A stretch of DNA of 64,000 nt from Diplonema japonicum (taxonomy: Eukaryota > Euglenozoa > Diplonemea > Diplonemida > Diplonemidae): the NCBI GenBank assembly GCA_964019335.1, contig OZ025671.1, positions 186,001 to 250,000 of the forward strand, written 5' to 3'. The position numbers were made by a program, and so were the translations under genes. The notes under the pieces were generated by a model. That model had not been told where the DNA came from and did not search any database. It saw only the letters and a program-made list of their open reading frames with translations. This document shows, piece after piece, positions 1 to 9,800 of the stretch; position 1 is the first letter of the stretch, and every line of letters starts with the position of its first letter.

Positions 1-771
1 ATCAACAGCAGCTTGAATAAGCTGACAATCCGTCAATCTCGTCGCCTTCTGCCCCGGAATGAAATGCACATTAGTGCCCTGCAAAGGAACCGCTCGACCG
101 GCATCAGTACACACTGCAGCATGCGCGGCCGCCTTGTGCATCAAGGCCAACGAGACTGTTAGTGAAGGACAACTACTTTTTGACCGAATCACATTATGAG
201 CAGCCACCGCCATCTCCTGCACTGTCATAATGGTGTCATCGTCATCGCTTGTGTCATATTGCGGTTGTGCGAGGCTGGCACGGCGCGACTCACAGTACAT
301 ACTGTCAACGTAGGCAATGCTGAGCCTGTCCACAAGGGCATCCTCTACACTTGTTGCTGGTGTTGGTTTGACGTGTCTTTTGTAGTAGTCAACACTTGCT
401 GTTATCTTGTCCTCTAGTGCCTTGGCGTTCACGGGTGTCCAGTCTGTCTTGTTCGCTCCTGTTAAAAGCCTTGCGTAGTTGTTGTTGTTGTTGTTGTGTT
501 TCGGTGATGATACTGGGGGTGCTCTTCTGCCTGTGTTCTGTGCCGGGCTGTCCCACACGCCCTTCGACATGAACTCTTTTAGTAGTATGGCTGCTCGTTG
601 TTGTGCTTCCTCTGGTGTCCGTGGTTTTGCGTCCATGCTCCCCTGTTGGACGAGCATTTTCGCCAATCTTAACGCATCCTCAGGTGTTGCCACAGCGTCC
701 CTCATCGACCTCACCGAGTCGGGGTTAGGGTGTGCTGGACTTTTATAGGGGTACATCACTCCGTTGTACAT
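1..771 (-). CDS. Hypothetical protein, N-terminal part (runs off the window edge)
   Basis: An uninterrupted minus-strand frame starts at ATG 771 (first residues MYNGVMYPYK) and is still open at base 1, giving 257 residues of an incomplete protein. It has a six-asparagine run, an acidic DDDD patch and a helical segment rich in Ala and Glu (around PEEAQQRAAILL). I recognise no domain, signal peptide or membrane segment. The start is chosen because it is the first ATG after an A-rich leader, the same arrangement seen at most genes here. A pyrimidine tract followed by TTTCCAG lies about 20 nt upstream and could be a splice acceptor. Function unknown. Confidence 0.6.
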   Translation of the reverse strand, partial: MYNGVMYPYKSPAHPNPDSVRSMRDAVATPEDALRLAKMLVQQGSMDAKPRTPEEAQQRAAILLKEFMSKGVWDSPAQNTGRRAPPVSSPKHNNNNNNYARLLTGANKTDWTPVNAKALEDKITASVDYYKRHVKPTPATSVEDALVDRLSIAYVDSMYCESRRASLAQPQYDTSDDDDTIMTVQEMAVAAHNVIRSKSSCPSLTVSLALMHKAAAHAAVCTDAGRAVPLQGTNVHFIPGQKATRLTDCQLIQAAVD

Positions 772-1251
772 TTCTTGGTGATGGGCCCCTGGAAAGTTTT
801 TTTTTTTTTTAAATTGTTTTGGTGATCGTTTTGAATAGGAAAAAAAAAAGGGAAAGAAATCGAAAAAAAAAAAAGGAAAAAAAAAAAAAAGAGCTCACTT
901 TTCTCTTATTTGTTCTTTTTTCGAATATTTCTCTTATCAACGCACGAAGAAACACATGGATTACATAAAAAAGAAAAAAGAAGGGGGGGGGAAAGGGGGA
1001 GAAAGAAAGAGAAAGGGTGAGTATGCAAAGAGGGGGTTGTACTGTTCCTCACTTTTTCATTTACTTTTTCTTTTCATCCCCGCCTGAGGGGTTTTTTTTT
1101 TGTTTTTGTTTTGATTTGCTGCGGTCGTTTCTCACTAAAAGGCTTTTGAGAGGAAAAATAAAAGAGAAGGTGGGGAGAGGGGAATTGACATTACTTTTGT
1201 TTTCTTTCCACCCTCTCCCCCTCCCCCCCACTTTTCTTTTTTTTTTTGAAC
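772..1251. other. Intergenic, homopolymer-rich
   Basis: A/T-run-dominated spacer between the first gene and the stop of the VASt gene. Short open frames here are low-complexity and look non-coding. Nothing else seen. Confidence 0.5.
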
Positions 1252-2469
1252 TTACTGTAAAGCTTCCCACCTAACCGAAGATAGCGCAAAGGTAGCACCG
1301 ACAAAGGCCCCGAACATAGAGAAAAAACAAATCAATGTAAGAAGAAGCACAAGGTGCTTTATGGGAAGTCCCGCGATAAGATTCTGCGGGGCGGCATCTC
1401 CCGGCTTGCCAGAATCAGGCGATCGGATCTGTCTTTTCGACTTCCTAGCCGGCGACCCGTTACTAGACGGTGCGGAGGTGCTGCCAGTACCAGGGGACCC
1501 GGGGTTCACATGCTTGTTCACATACTTCGCAACAAGTAAATCAATTGGCTTCCCTGCTTTTTTCAACTCCTTCAAACCCGATTTCTCAATCGTCATTTTG
1601 AGCAATTTCGGGCAGGAGTCGACCCAGTTCACCCGTGCTTTCGAGTACATCTTAACCTGACCATCCTCACCAGTAAACATATGGAAGGATTCTGTTCGAA
1701 ACGACGCTCCATACATTATATCAGGAACCTGCCCTGACCGGTGGAACGACAGCTTCTCCACCCCGCCTTCTTTGGAATACGCGAATCGATGTGCTTCGGT
1801 GTACGATTTCGGACCGAACGGGGTGCTTCCTATGCAGTTCATCACCCGCATCCCACCGAACTGGTCAGTCTTTGCCCACGGCCCTATTTGGATGTTCTCG
1901 TCATTGCGGCTTACATGGTAATCGTTGGTGTAGCCGGACTGGTCGGATAACAGAATGTGCCATAATTGCTGGATTGTGCAAGGGAGAATGACTGTTGAAC
2001 CAGTTGGGGTGTCGAGGTCCTCTTCGGGTGAGAATGAGTTTTTTGTGATCTCCGCCATGAAGACTACCTTCTCGACGGCTTCTAGATGCGGGCCTTCAAA
2101 TGGTTCAATACCGTTAGTGGGGTCAAATGACATGATAGGTGTTGCAGGCTCTACGTCGCCGTTCTGGTCTCGCTTGGGAGGTCTTGCGCCGCCTTTCTTG
2201 AGTATTTCCGAGGCTTTGATTTTTTTATCGCCCATGCTGTAGTAGTTAGTGCCGGCTTTGACAGGGCTGCCCACGACGTGGACCTCGATGTAGTAGAAAC
2301 TGCCCTGTGCGACCTCTTCAGTGATGATGGCCTCGCATCCTTTTTCGATGACGACCGGCTCGCCTCTCTTGTTGGCCTTCCCCTGCAACGCGATGCCGCC
2401 TCCCGTCGTGAAGTGCTTCACTTCTATCGTGTCGCGGAGATCATTCTCCACACTGAAGCTTCCTCCCAT
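1252..2469 (-). CDS. VASt-domain protein with C-terminal membrane anchor (GRAMD1/Lam-like lipid-transfer candidate)
   Basis: A single-exon protein of 405 residues. Residues about 155-318 match the VASt (VAD1-analogue of StAR-related lipid transfer) pattern: an LWHILLSD start, a central GGMRVMNCIG strand, the PFGPKSYTE loop, VPDIMYGASF, and the closing VNWVDSCPKLLKMTIEKSG helix. Residues about 369-392 form one hydrophobic segment close to the C-terminus, as expected for a tail anchor. In the GRAMD1/Aster/Lam family, VASt carries sterol between the ER and other membranes and sits N-terminal to a TM anchor. The first ~90 residues, where a GRAM/PH domain would be expected, are not recognised. The membrane-anchored VASt call is firm; sterol as the ligand is inferred from the family. 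Confidence 0.8.
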   Translation of the reverse strand: MGGSFSVENDLRDTIEVKHFTTGGGIALQGKANKRGEPVVIEKGCEAIITEEVAQGSFYYIEVHVVGSPVKAGTNYYSMGDKKIKASEILKKGGARPPKRDQNGDVEPATPIMSFDPTNGIEPFEGPHLEAVEKVVFMAEITKNSFSPEEDLDTPTGSTVILPCTIQQLWHILLSDQSGYTNDYHVSRNDENIQIGPWAKTDQFGGMRVMNCIGSTPFGPKSYTEAHRFAYSKEGGVEKLSFHRSGQVPDIMYGASFRTESFHMFTGEDGQVKMYSKARVNWVDSCPKLLKMTIEKSGLKELKKAGKPIDLLVAKYVNKHVNPGSPGTGSTSAPSSNGSPARKSKRQIRSPDSGKPGDAAPQNLIAGLPIKHLVLLLTLICFFSMFGAFVGATFALSSVRWEALQ

Positions 2470-3328
2470 TTCTTTTTCAAATTTTCTTTTTTTTTTTCTC
2501 CCCGCCCCGCCCTCCCTCTCTCTCTCGGTTTTTTTGGGGTGGGATATTATTTAGAAATTGAAAATAAGAGAAATAAGAGGGGGGAACTTACAAATGGCGG
2601 TTTTTCTTTTTTTTTTTTTTTCTTTTTTTTTTTTGTCGTTGGTGGTTGTCTAAAAAAAAGAAGAAGAAATTCTTGGATTAAAGTATGCGTTTTTTTTTTT
2701 TGCGCTCACCGGCCGAAAAAAAAAAAAAAAACATATGCTTCCAACTGGGGCAGCGGAAAACTGCCAGAAAAAAAAAGAAAAGAAAGGAAAAACCCAAGGT
2801 CTTCTTAGATCTTTTAAAAAAGTTTCGTTATTAAACCCACCTTAGCATCAGACATACAAGCCATTTTAATAAAAACTAACTGACATGTAAGCCTTGCGTT
2901 CTTGTGCTCACCAGCTATCCCGCGGCGCTTTCGAAAATAAAAAAGAAGGAAAAAGATATAAATAGAGAAGAAAAATGGATGAAATTATGGGGAGAAAAAA
3001 GTGAAAACAATAGTGGGAGGGGGGGGGGGGGAGGGGATAGGAACACGACAGCTAATATTACGGAGATCCTTTTTTTGTTTCAAAGACGAAAATACAAAAT
3101 ATATTGCACACCCCCCCCCCCCCCCCGTCCATTCTTCTCCCACTCCTTTTTTTTCCCCTTATTCTTCTTTCTCTCGATCTCTTTCTTTTTTTTAAACCCC
3201 CCCTGTTTCATCTATTTCTTCTTTTCTTTTTAAGTCTGTCTCCCCGATCTCTATCTATCTAAGTTTTTTTTTCCTCCCCCCTTCTATGTTTTTTTTTTTT
3301 TTTTTTTTTTTTTTTTTCCTTCAAAAAT
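2470..3328. other. Intergenic, homopolymer-rich, with a short repeated motif
   Basis: Long T, A, C and G runs, including two poly-T tracts near 3289-3317. Around 2685-2715 the pieces GTATGCG and GCTCACCGGCCG flank a T-run. The same pieces are adjacent at 42615-42634, suggesting a shared repeat end. No gene seen. Confidence 0.45.
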
Positions 3329-3392
3329 TCACCGCCATTGACTCGTGCTCCCTCGCGAGGTGCTAGACGAAAGAGGTTTAATCCGGCTTCTG

Positions 3393-3424
<32 letters not shown>

Positions 3425-4075
3425 CCCCTGTTCCCTCTCCAAAACACACCCTGTGGACATTGTAGAGGAAACGCTCCCAGGACCACCAGTCCGCCTTGTA
3501 GAACGCGACATCGTCGACATCGTTTCATCAGCTCTGAAGGGCCTCGTGTCAGGGGGTGGACCAGGACAAGGCGGGCACCCGAGGATATGCCCTGAGTGGT
3601 GTCTTGCATACTCCTTTATACCCCCTGTCAGCACAAATATATTGTCAAGCCCCTTCTCAAAAAGCACATTAGCGATCCGCCCCACCGTCGACTCGTCCAT
3701 GTCATAAGCAACGATGATGTGCTTTTCTTTGTTTTTGAACGGATACATCTCAGGTATGAAAGGTGTCATAGCCTTGCACAGGGTGAGCGGGGGGTAGTGT
3801 ACAGAGCCATCTATTCTGCACTCTTCAAACTCTTCCCGTTCTCGTACATCGATGACAAGCACCTTCTCCTCGCAGTCGTCCTCGCTCATCAGTCGGAACA
3901 ACGTTCCTGGTTTTATCCTTTTGAAATGCTCCAAACCCCTCTCCGCTCTCGACTCCTTCGGCCGTGTGTTCAACACATTATTCCCCGTGTCGATGGTCGA
4001 TCTGGTGTCGTACTTCTTAACCGGCTTGATAATCTTATCCAAGATGTTCCTGTCACCTATTGCTGGTTTCGCCAT
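3329..4075 (-). CDS. CEP41: CEP41-like centrosomal/ciliary protein with rhodanese domain
   Basis: Two exons, 4075-3450 and 3389-3329, give 228 residues. The 60-nt intron (GTGTGT...GCAG) holds the long A-run. The start MAKPAIGDRN follows a poly-A leader; in-frame residues upstream are only lysine-rich read-through. CEP41 features are the N-terminal KYDTRSTIDTGN motif and a rhodanese fold at ~55-165 (VLVIDVRERE, IIVAYDMDES, FVLTGGIKEY). The active-loop Cys position is Asp125, as in animal CEP41, so sulfurtransferase activity is not expected. In animals CEP41 is a basal-body/axoneme protein needed for tubulin polyglutamylation. The intron is a multiple of three, so the splice is inferred from its GT/AG ends and composition. 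Confidence 0.85.
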
Positions 4076-4498
4076 CTTTTTTTTTTTTTTTTTTTTCTCT
4101 TTATTTTTTTTAGGTGGTGGGGATAACATAGAAATATAAGAAGTACATCAGATGTGTTGTTCGCTGTTGACCTCCTCGTCGGTCATCACCGGTAGCGCCC
4201 GAGTGGAAGATCATAAAGCAGATGCTCAGGGTGACGAACAGGCAGCAAACTGCACGAGCGCAGAATCTTGGTTACCCGGAACGCCCCTGCTAGGGTTGAG
4301 CACACCGCACGCATTAAGGACACGACGCGGAACGCAGAAGAAGCTACTGCTCGGCCGAGGAGCGCCCCCTGTAATCAAGTAGGAAGTTCGTGCTTCGTTG
4401 CACGCTTAATGCCACCTAGTGTTGCAATCAAAGCCCCATTTTTTTTTTTTTTTTTTGTGCAACAAAAAAAAAAAAAAAAAAAAAATCTAAAATCTTAC
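4076..4498. other. Intergenic with possible 3' exon of the next gene
   Basis: Non-homopolymer DNA at 4150-4440 lies between poly-T/poly-A stretches. It is open on both strands over about 200 bp. A GTGAGTAAG donor at 4502 belongs to the gene at 4499-5002, so part of this spacer may hold its last exon. No acceptor gives a convincing extension. Confidence 0.35.
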
Positions 4499-5002
4499 TC
4501 ACCGAAACAATTTCCGTGCATCGGGGGATCGCTTAAACAGAAGCTTGGTGTCAAGCAATTTCAACTTAAACTCCAGTGGTTTCGTATCGGTACAACAGGA
4601 ATGGCACACAGCCCTTCCGAATAGTGTATAAGGAGAAGATGTGTCGGGGCGGCACAGGAGGTACACAGGGCTTCCATCGATTTCAGAGGAGTTGATGAGA
4701 GGGGTGTAGAACACCGAGGACATTGACATGGAGGACGAGCCGTAGTATGTTACAAAGTAAGAATGGCCCTTTTTTATGAAGGAATTTGAGTATGCGTCAG
4801 AGTCCAGGTTGATCCAGAGCATTAGGCCGTTGCCCCATCTCAGGATACCCCCCATTTTGCTGAATTTCACCCCGGAGAGGCCTGCTGCAGCGTCCACCAC
4901 GCACTGCTTCCCAGCCTCGCTTTGCTCGTTGCCAACCCATTCATCTACAAAATCATCGAGAATATCTTTATAACAAAGCTCAAAGTTCTTTCTTTGCTTC
5001 AT
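4499..5002 (-). CDS. Hypothetical protein, 167 residues
   Basis: Starts at MKQRKNFELC after a G- and A-rich leader; the upstream in-frame residues are low-complexity. The body is ordinary soluble protein with alternating beta-like segments (LRWGNGLMLWINL, HSYFVTYYGS, GSPVYLLCRP) and a Cys pair (CHSCC). I recognise no family. The stop TGA lies inside a strong GTGAGTAAG donor, so the true C-terminus may be spliced to sequence below 4440. It lies just upstream of CEP41 in the presumed direction of transcription. Function unknown. Confidence 0.6.
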   Translation of the reverse strand: MKQRKNFELCYKDILDDFVDEWVGNEQSEAGKQCVVDAAAGLSGVKFSKMGGILRWGNGLMLWINLDSDAYSNSFIKKGHSYFVTYYGSSSMSMSSVFYTPLINSSEIDGSPVYLLCRPDTSSPYTLFGRAVCHSCCTDTKPLEFKLKLLDTKLLFKRSPDARKLFR

Positions 5003-5154
5003 TTCCCCCCCCCCCTTTTTTTTTCTTTCTTCTTTCTCCTTCTTGCAAAAGATTCGGGGGAAAAAAAATGTCAAAAGAGAAGAATAACACTCCGGTTATA
5101 ACAAAGTAAGTATTATAAACATTTTCTCCCCCCCCCCCTCCCCCGTATCTTTTT

Positions 5155-8100
5155 TCAAAAGCACGAGGGTATGAACTCGCTCATATCAGGGAGGTAGTAG
5201 ATCTTTGGGAAGTACTGTTTGTTCGTGTGCAGGAATTTGATGACCTCCTGTTCGATCAGCCTTCTGGTCGCGGAGTTCTCCTTTGTCACGGACTCAAGAA
5301 GCTGATTTCGCGAAGACGCATCGATCTCACTTGCCCCAGACTGCTCAATGTACTTCGCGATAACAGACCTAAGCCTCTTTGTTTCGTCGTGCTCCTTGAG
5401 CTTCTCCCGCAGCGACGAGAAAAATGAGGCGAACGCAGAGTGGTACACAGCATAAGCCCACTGTAAAGTATTATTTTTCTTTCTTTTTTCTTTTTTTAAA
5501 ACAAACCCTTGATCGTAAATATTGTAACAAGTCCAAAGTTGCGCCTCGCGAATTTTTACCTTGTTCATAGGCGTACACCACGTTCACCATTGACTCCGGG
5601 AGGCCCACCAACGCCATAAGGTTGTGCATTTCAATCTCTTCGGACCCTAAGTATGTAATGCACTCGATGTACTTGTTGGGGCCGATGGACAGCTTGATGT
5701 AGCTGTCACCACGGTTGTTGTTCGACGTGAGGTCCATGCACTGCGCTGATACTTCGGAGTACTTGGCTGTTTTACACCGGAAGAAATAGTAATTGTTGGG
5801 AAGGTGCACCTTCGTGCTGACCTTTTCCGTGTATTCCGGTAAGGCTTTGGGTGCCATTGCTTGTTTTGACACTTCGCTCTGTGCGTCCGGTGCACCGTCA
5901 CCTGTCGTGTCTTCCTCGTCATCATCTTCATGAAATTCTTCAACACCGACGAATCCGAGAACGGTTTCCGCAAACCGAGTGCCGACTTCAAGTGGATTGA
6001 AGCTTTCGAATTCCTCGGAAGGTCCGAATCTCCCGCTGAACATTGCTATCGGCCCCACAGCGTAGATGCTTGGGTCGGTTGTGCGGTAGTTGTACTTCAC
6101 AATAACTCGCCCGTCGAACACAATGCTTCTCTTGTTGAGAGCCGACAGGATCTGGGAGTCGATGTCCTTCTCGTGACAGTAGATAAACATCGTGGCGGGG
6201 ATCTCCGTTATCTTGTTCTTCTTCTTCTCGTCATTGGTCTCCTGGCTCAGTAAGTACACCGCATTCAAATTATGGTCCTCATCGTATTCCATCCTGTCCA
6301 GGACGTGCCCTTTGTATGTCTTAGCTCCTTGCGACTCCATCAGCTTGTCTACACGATTGTCGATTTCCGAATCTCCAAATACCGATATCTCATCGGAACC
6401 TTCTTGTGGTAAGACGAGGACGAGTCGTGACGCGCTCAGTCCAATTTGTGTCAGTGATGTTGCCACGCTGTACACCTCCATGCTGGATCCATAGACGACA
6501 GCGTTGGAAAGCTCGTCCTCATACGCCTCGGACTCCCTGATGTGCTGTTTGATTTTGTGAATCTGCGACACTGAGCTTAGTTCGAACATTCCGTTTTTCG
6601 CTAGGTTCTTCGTCGCCAGCTCCTTCGGGATGGTGAATTGCCGCCCCGCCGTCACGATGAGGTGGTCGTACGGCTCCACGAACCCATTGTCTGTCACGAT
6701 GTACTTGTCGTTCCTCTCGAAGTCAATCATCGTGCCCTCGATGATGCGCACCTTCCCGCCTATCTTGAAGAGGATGTACTCCCTCTCCAGCCACGTCAGT
6801 GTGTCGACCGACCAGTGCTCCGAGTCCTGCGTGTTCGGATGAGGCAGAATGCCATCCCTCGACACCAGTACAATGTTCGCGATGTACAGGTACGGTATCT
6901 TGAGCCACGCGTATATGGCCGCCAGCCCAGTCGTCGACGCCCCGATGACGACAAGCCGTGAGTAGATTTTCGTCTTTTCATCGGACAGCTGTTTCTTGGA
7001 CATGAAATGCAGGCACACAAGCTCCTCGTTGTCGTCGACAAGAGGCGTCTCGTCCTCGCCGCTCTCCTCGATCATCCTTCGCGGCATAGAGAGGATAAGC
7101 TCTGCAAGGAGGGACTGAGACGCTTCGTCAATCGGCGTTAGGCAGTAGAAGAGAAGCTGCGTGCACGACTGCCGCATGATCTCCCGTATGAAGACACGTA
7201 TCCTGTTGCGGAAGGTAGGCTTCACGTAGAAGTGTGTCACAAGCAGCGACGGCATCTTCGCGGACAGCTCGTGTCGTGTGTCTTCAGCATCGGGGTTGAT
7301 GTCGGTGGCGGTGTAGTTGGGCTTCCCGTCGGGCACGAAGTTCACAAGGTGGTCAAGCTCAAAGTTCGCACGCAGATGGTGCACTTCCCCGTTTGTCAAA
7401 ACCCGGACGTTGCACATTCCGACCACTGTTCCCTCATAGTCGTGCAGGCAGTAGCTTAACAACATCCCTTGTTCTGCCTCTGCATCACCTTCCATAGGGT
7501 CAGTCTCTGTGGTTGTTATTGCCAGTTCCACGAACCGTGAACAAGTGTCGGCTGAGTAGTCCACCTGCGCTTCAAGCATGCCCTTAATCTCTTCAATATC
7601 ATTCTCTTCCGTGTTGCTCACCACTATGGGTAAGATGCTGTGCCGACATAAAAGCCAGGTCCCGTTCGGAAGCGTCAGCCCTTGCTTCAAAGGGAGGTAC
7701 GCGAAGTCGTGCAGCAAGGGGTGCTCCGTCGTGGTGTGTGGAAGTGTGATGAGGCAGTACTCAACGTTCTCGAACTGCGCGAAGGCGGGTTTGATGAACG
7801 ACGCTGCACGGCTTTCATATTCAGGGTTCAGGTAGAAGAAGGTGATCTGGAAGCTGTTCTGACCAACACGGTCGCGATCCGTGTGCCGGAGTTTGTTGTA
7901 CACATCAGTGTTGTAATGCTTCGTGGTGTAGGATTGGTTCTCGCTGCTCTTGACCATACACATGAGACCGACGATCTGACGGGTATCAGGGTCTTCCGCA
8001 ACAAGGACGGAGTGGTTGACATCCTGGTCTTCAAGAGTCTCGTCTAGAAAGAACTCCTCAGGGGGAGATGTCAAGACACCGTCGCCTGCTTGCAGCAACG

Positions 8101-8677
8101 GCATTAAATCGTCAAAGTCCTCAACAAGTCCTTTTCTTATAACAAGGTCTTGAAGGATGTCCTCTCGCGTGCAGTAGAAGACCGACAACGACGACGACAC
8201 CTTACCAGGCAACCGTTTGAACAGCGATAACAAGGGCGGGAACAGCCCTGTTGAGGTGGGGACGGCGAAGAGTACGTACTCCAGATCTTGCAGGGTTGTT
8301 GCGATGGTGTTGAAAACGTGGTCTTGTACTGCGTCCGTGTACTGTGCCTTCCCGATGAGGAGGGAGAGCCACAGTGTGTTATGAGGAAGGAGCCCTGGTG
8401 TTTTTGTCATGTCACAGGTTTCCGCCAGCCATCGTTCCCAGACCCTTCCAGGTATTTCACCGTTCTGAGAGAGTTCGGGGGAGTCGCTGAAGCTCGCAAA
8501 CCCGACAACTCCTTCTTCCTCTTCTTCAATCGCTATTGACAAATAACTTTTTTCCACCAATTCACAAAAATTTACCTCACCGTACTTCCTTTCCCAGGCA
8601 TGTAAGCCTGTGTCTCCCATTATGCTTCGCACCACTGGCACGTCATCAATGTTCGCCCTCCTCGCGGAGATAGCCAT
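5155..8677 (-). CDS. CFAP61: CFAP61-like cilia- and flagella-associated protein
   Basis: Exons 8677-5507 and 5460-5155 give 1,158 residues; the 46-nt intron runs GTTTGT...TTACAG and both sides are phase 0. The layout is that of CFAP61: GNAT-like N-terminal segments (start ISARRANIDDVPVVRSIM; LVIRKGLVEDFDDLMPLL near 180; a third unit near 350), then a dinucleotide-binding Rossmann fold from about residue 572 (YSRLVVIGASTTGLAA) with later FAD/NAD-oxidoreductase-like strands, and a helical C-terminus. In algae and animals CFAP61 belongs to the calmodulin- and spoke-associated complex at the base of radial spoke 3. This is strong evidence for a motile flagellum. A lysine-rich read-through into the intron is not real protein. 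Confidence 0.9.
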
Positions 8678-9800
8678 TTTTTCTTTTAACTGTTATTGCA
8701 AGTCGGAAAGAAGGAAAGAAAGAAAGGGAAAAGAATGAAAGAATAAGGAAAATACCTCCCCCCTCCCTTTACTATTTCTCCACCCCCACCCCTTTTCTTT
8801 TAATTCTCATCCCTTCCCCCGTTTTTTTTTTTCTCTTACACCCTCTTTTGTCATTTCTTTCCCCCCCTAATATAAAGAAAACGAGTTGTTCAGAAAATGA
8901 TGGCTGTTTTTGTTTGCAGATTAATAACAACTCCTGACTCAAAAAAAAATATGAAATGACGAAGGTGTAAAGAAAAAAACAAAAACCTTAGCTATAATTT
9001 TGTTGGTAATAAAAATAGCTATTTCCTCCCCCTTTTTTTTTCTTTTTTGGTGAGATAAAGAAATATAAAAATAAGTAAATAAATAAACTGATCTCTTTTT
9101 TTTTCTTCCATTTTATTTCTGTTTTTCTATTGATTACTTTTTTTCTTCTTCTTTCGTTTCATATCCCCCCCTCGCTTCTTTTTCCGTTTTAAGTAAGATG
9201 AAAGGCGGCAAGGCGGAGATGGGCGATGCCACGGGGTGAGGGAAAAGGGGCACTTGGAATTCTTTTAAACAAAAAGAATTTAGATGACATGAGCAAAATT
9301 TTTGATAATATGGATCTTCTCGTTACATCCCTTGCTCGAACAAAAAAAAAAAGATAAAGAAGAAAAGAAAAAAGAAAAGAAAAAAAGGGTTAGTGCAGCA
9401 AAATCAGCAAAAGTGGGAAAGCACAGAGGAGGGAAGGGGACGACGTTGGATCCTCTCTGGCCTTGAGTTGCGCACTTTATTCTGTTTTTATTTTTTTTAT
9501 TTTTTCTCGTTATTTTAAGATGCATGATACTAGGCTCTTCTACTTCCCTTTTTTGTTTTCCTCTTTTTCTTTTACCAGTACACCGGGACACGAAGCCCTC
9601 TCGGCGTAGCCTGGCTTTTATGGTGGGTTAGTAAACGGACTCAAATATAAAAAAAAAAAAAAAAAAAAAAAGGATTGTTCGGCAAATCCCCATGTCCCTC
9701 CCCGTCTCTTCCTTTATGAGGAGAGAAAAAGAAGAAAAAAAAATTCACTATGATAGGAACGAAGTGGTTAGCAACGGCCCGCCAAAAAAAAAAAAAGACT
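8678..9800. other. Intergenic, 1.1 kb, A/T-rich, with dispersed repeat copy R1
   Basis: Mostly A/T homopolymers and short purine/pyrimidine blocks. A lower-bias patch at about 9380-9610 is open on the minus strand (a segment reading CATQGQRGSNVV), but I cannot assign it to a gene. Repeat R1 lies at 9744-9783, just beyond the XPOT stop. Confidence 0.45.
9744..9783 (-). repeat. Dispersed ~37-bp motif, copy R1
   Basis: On the minus strand it contains GGCGGGCCGTTGCTAACC then ACTTCGTTCCTATCATAG and ends at a T-run. Near-identical copies lie at 28176-28212 and 34829-34868, with a diverged copy at 37682-37716, all in the same orientation. The CTAAC...TAG order resembles a branch point and 3' splice site. 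R1 sits about 20 bp past the XPOT stop codon. Confidence 0.75.

Noticed and set aside
3259-3609. Alternative frames over the 3' part of CEP41 with long Lys or Phe runs
   Set aside because: They read through the intron's poly-A/T tract, and the spliced frame gives a coherent C-terminus.
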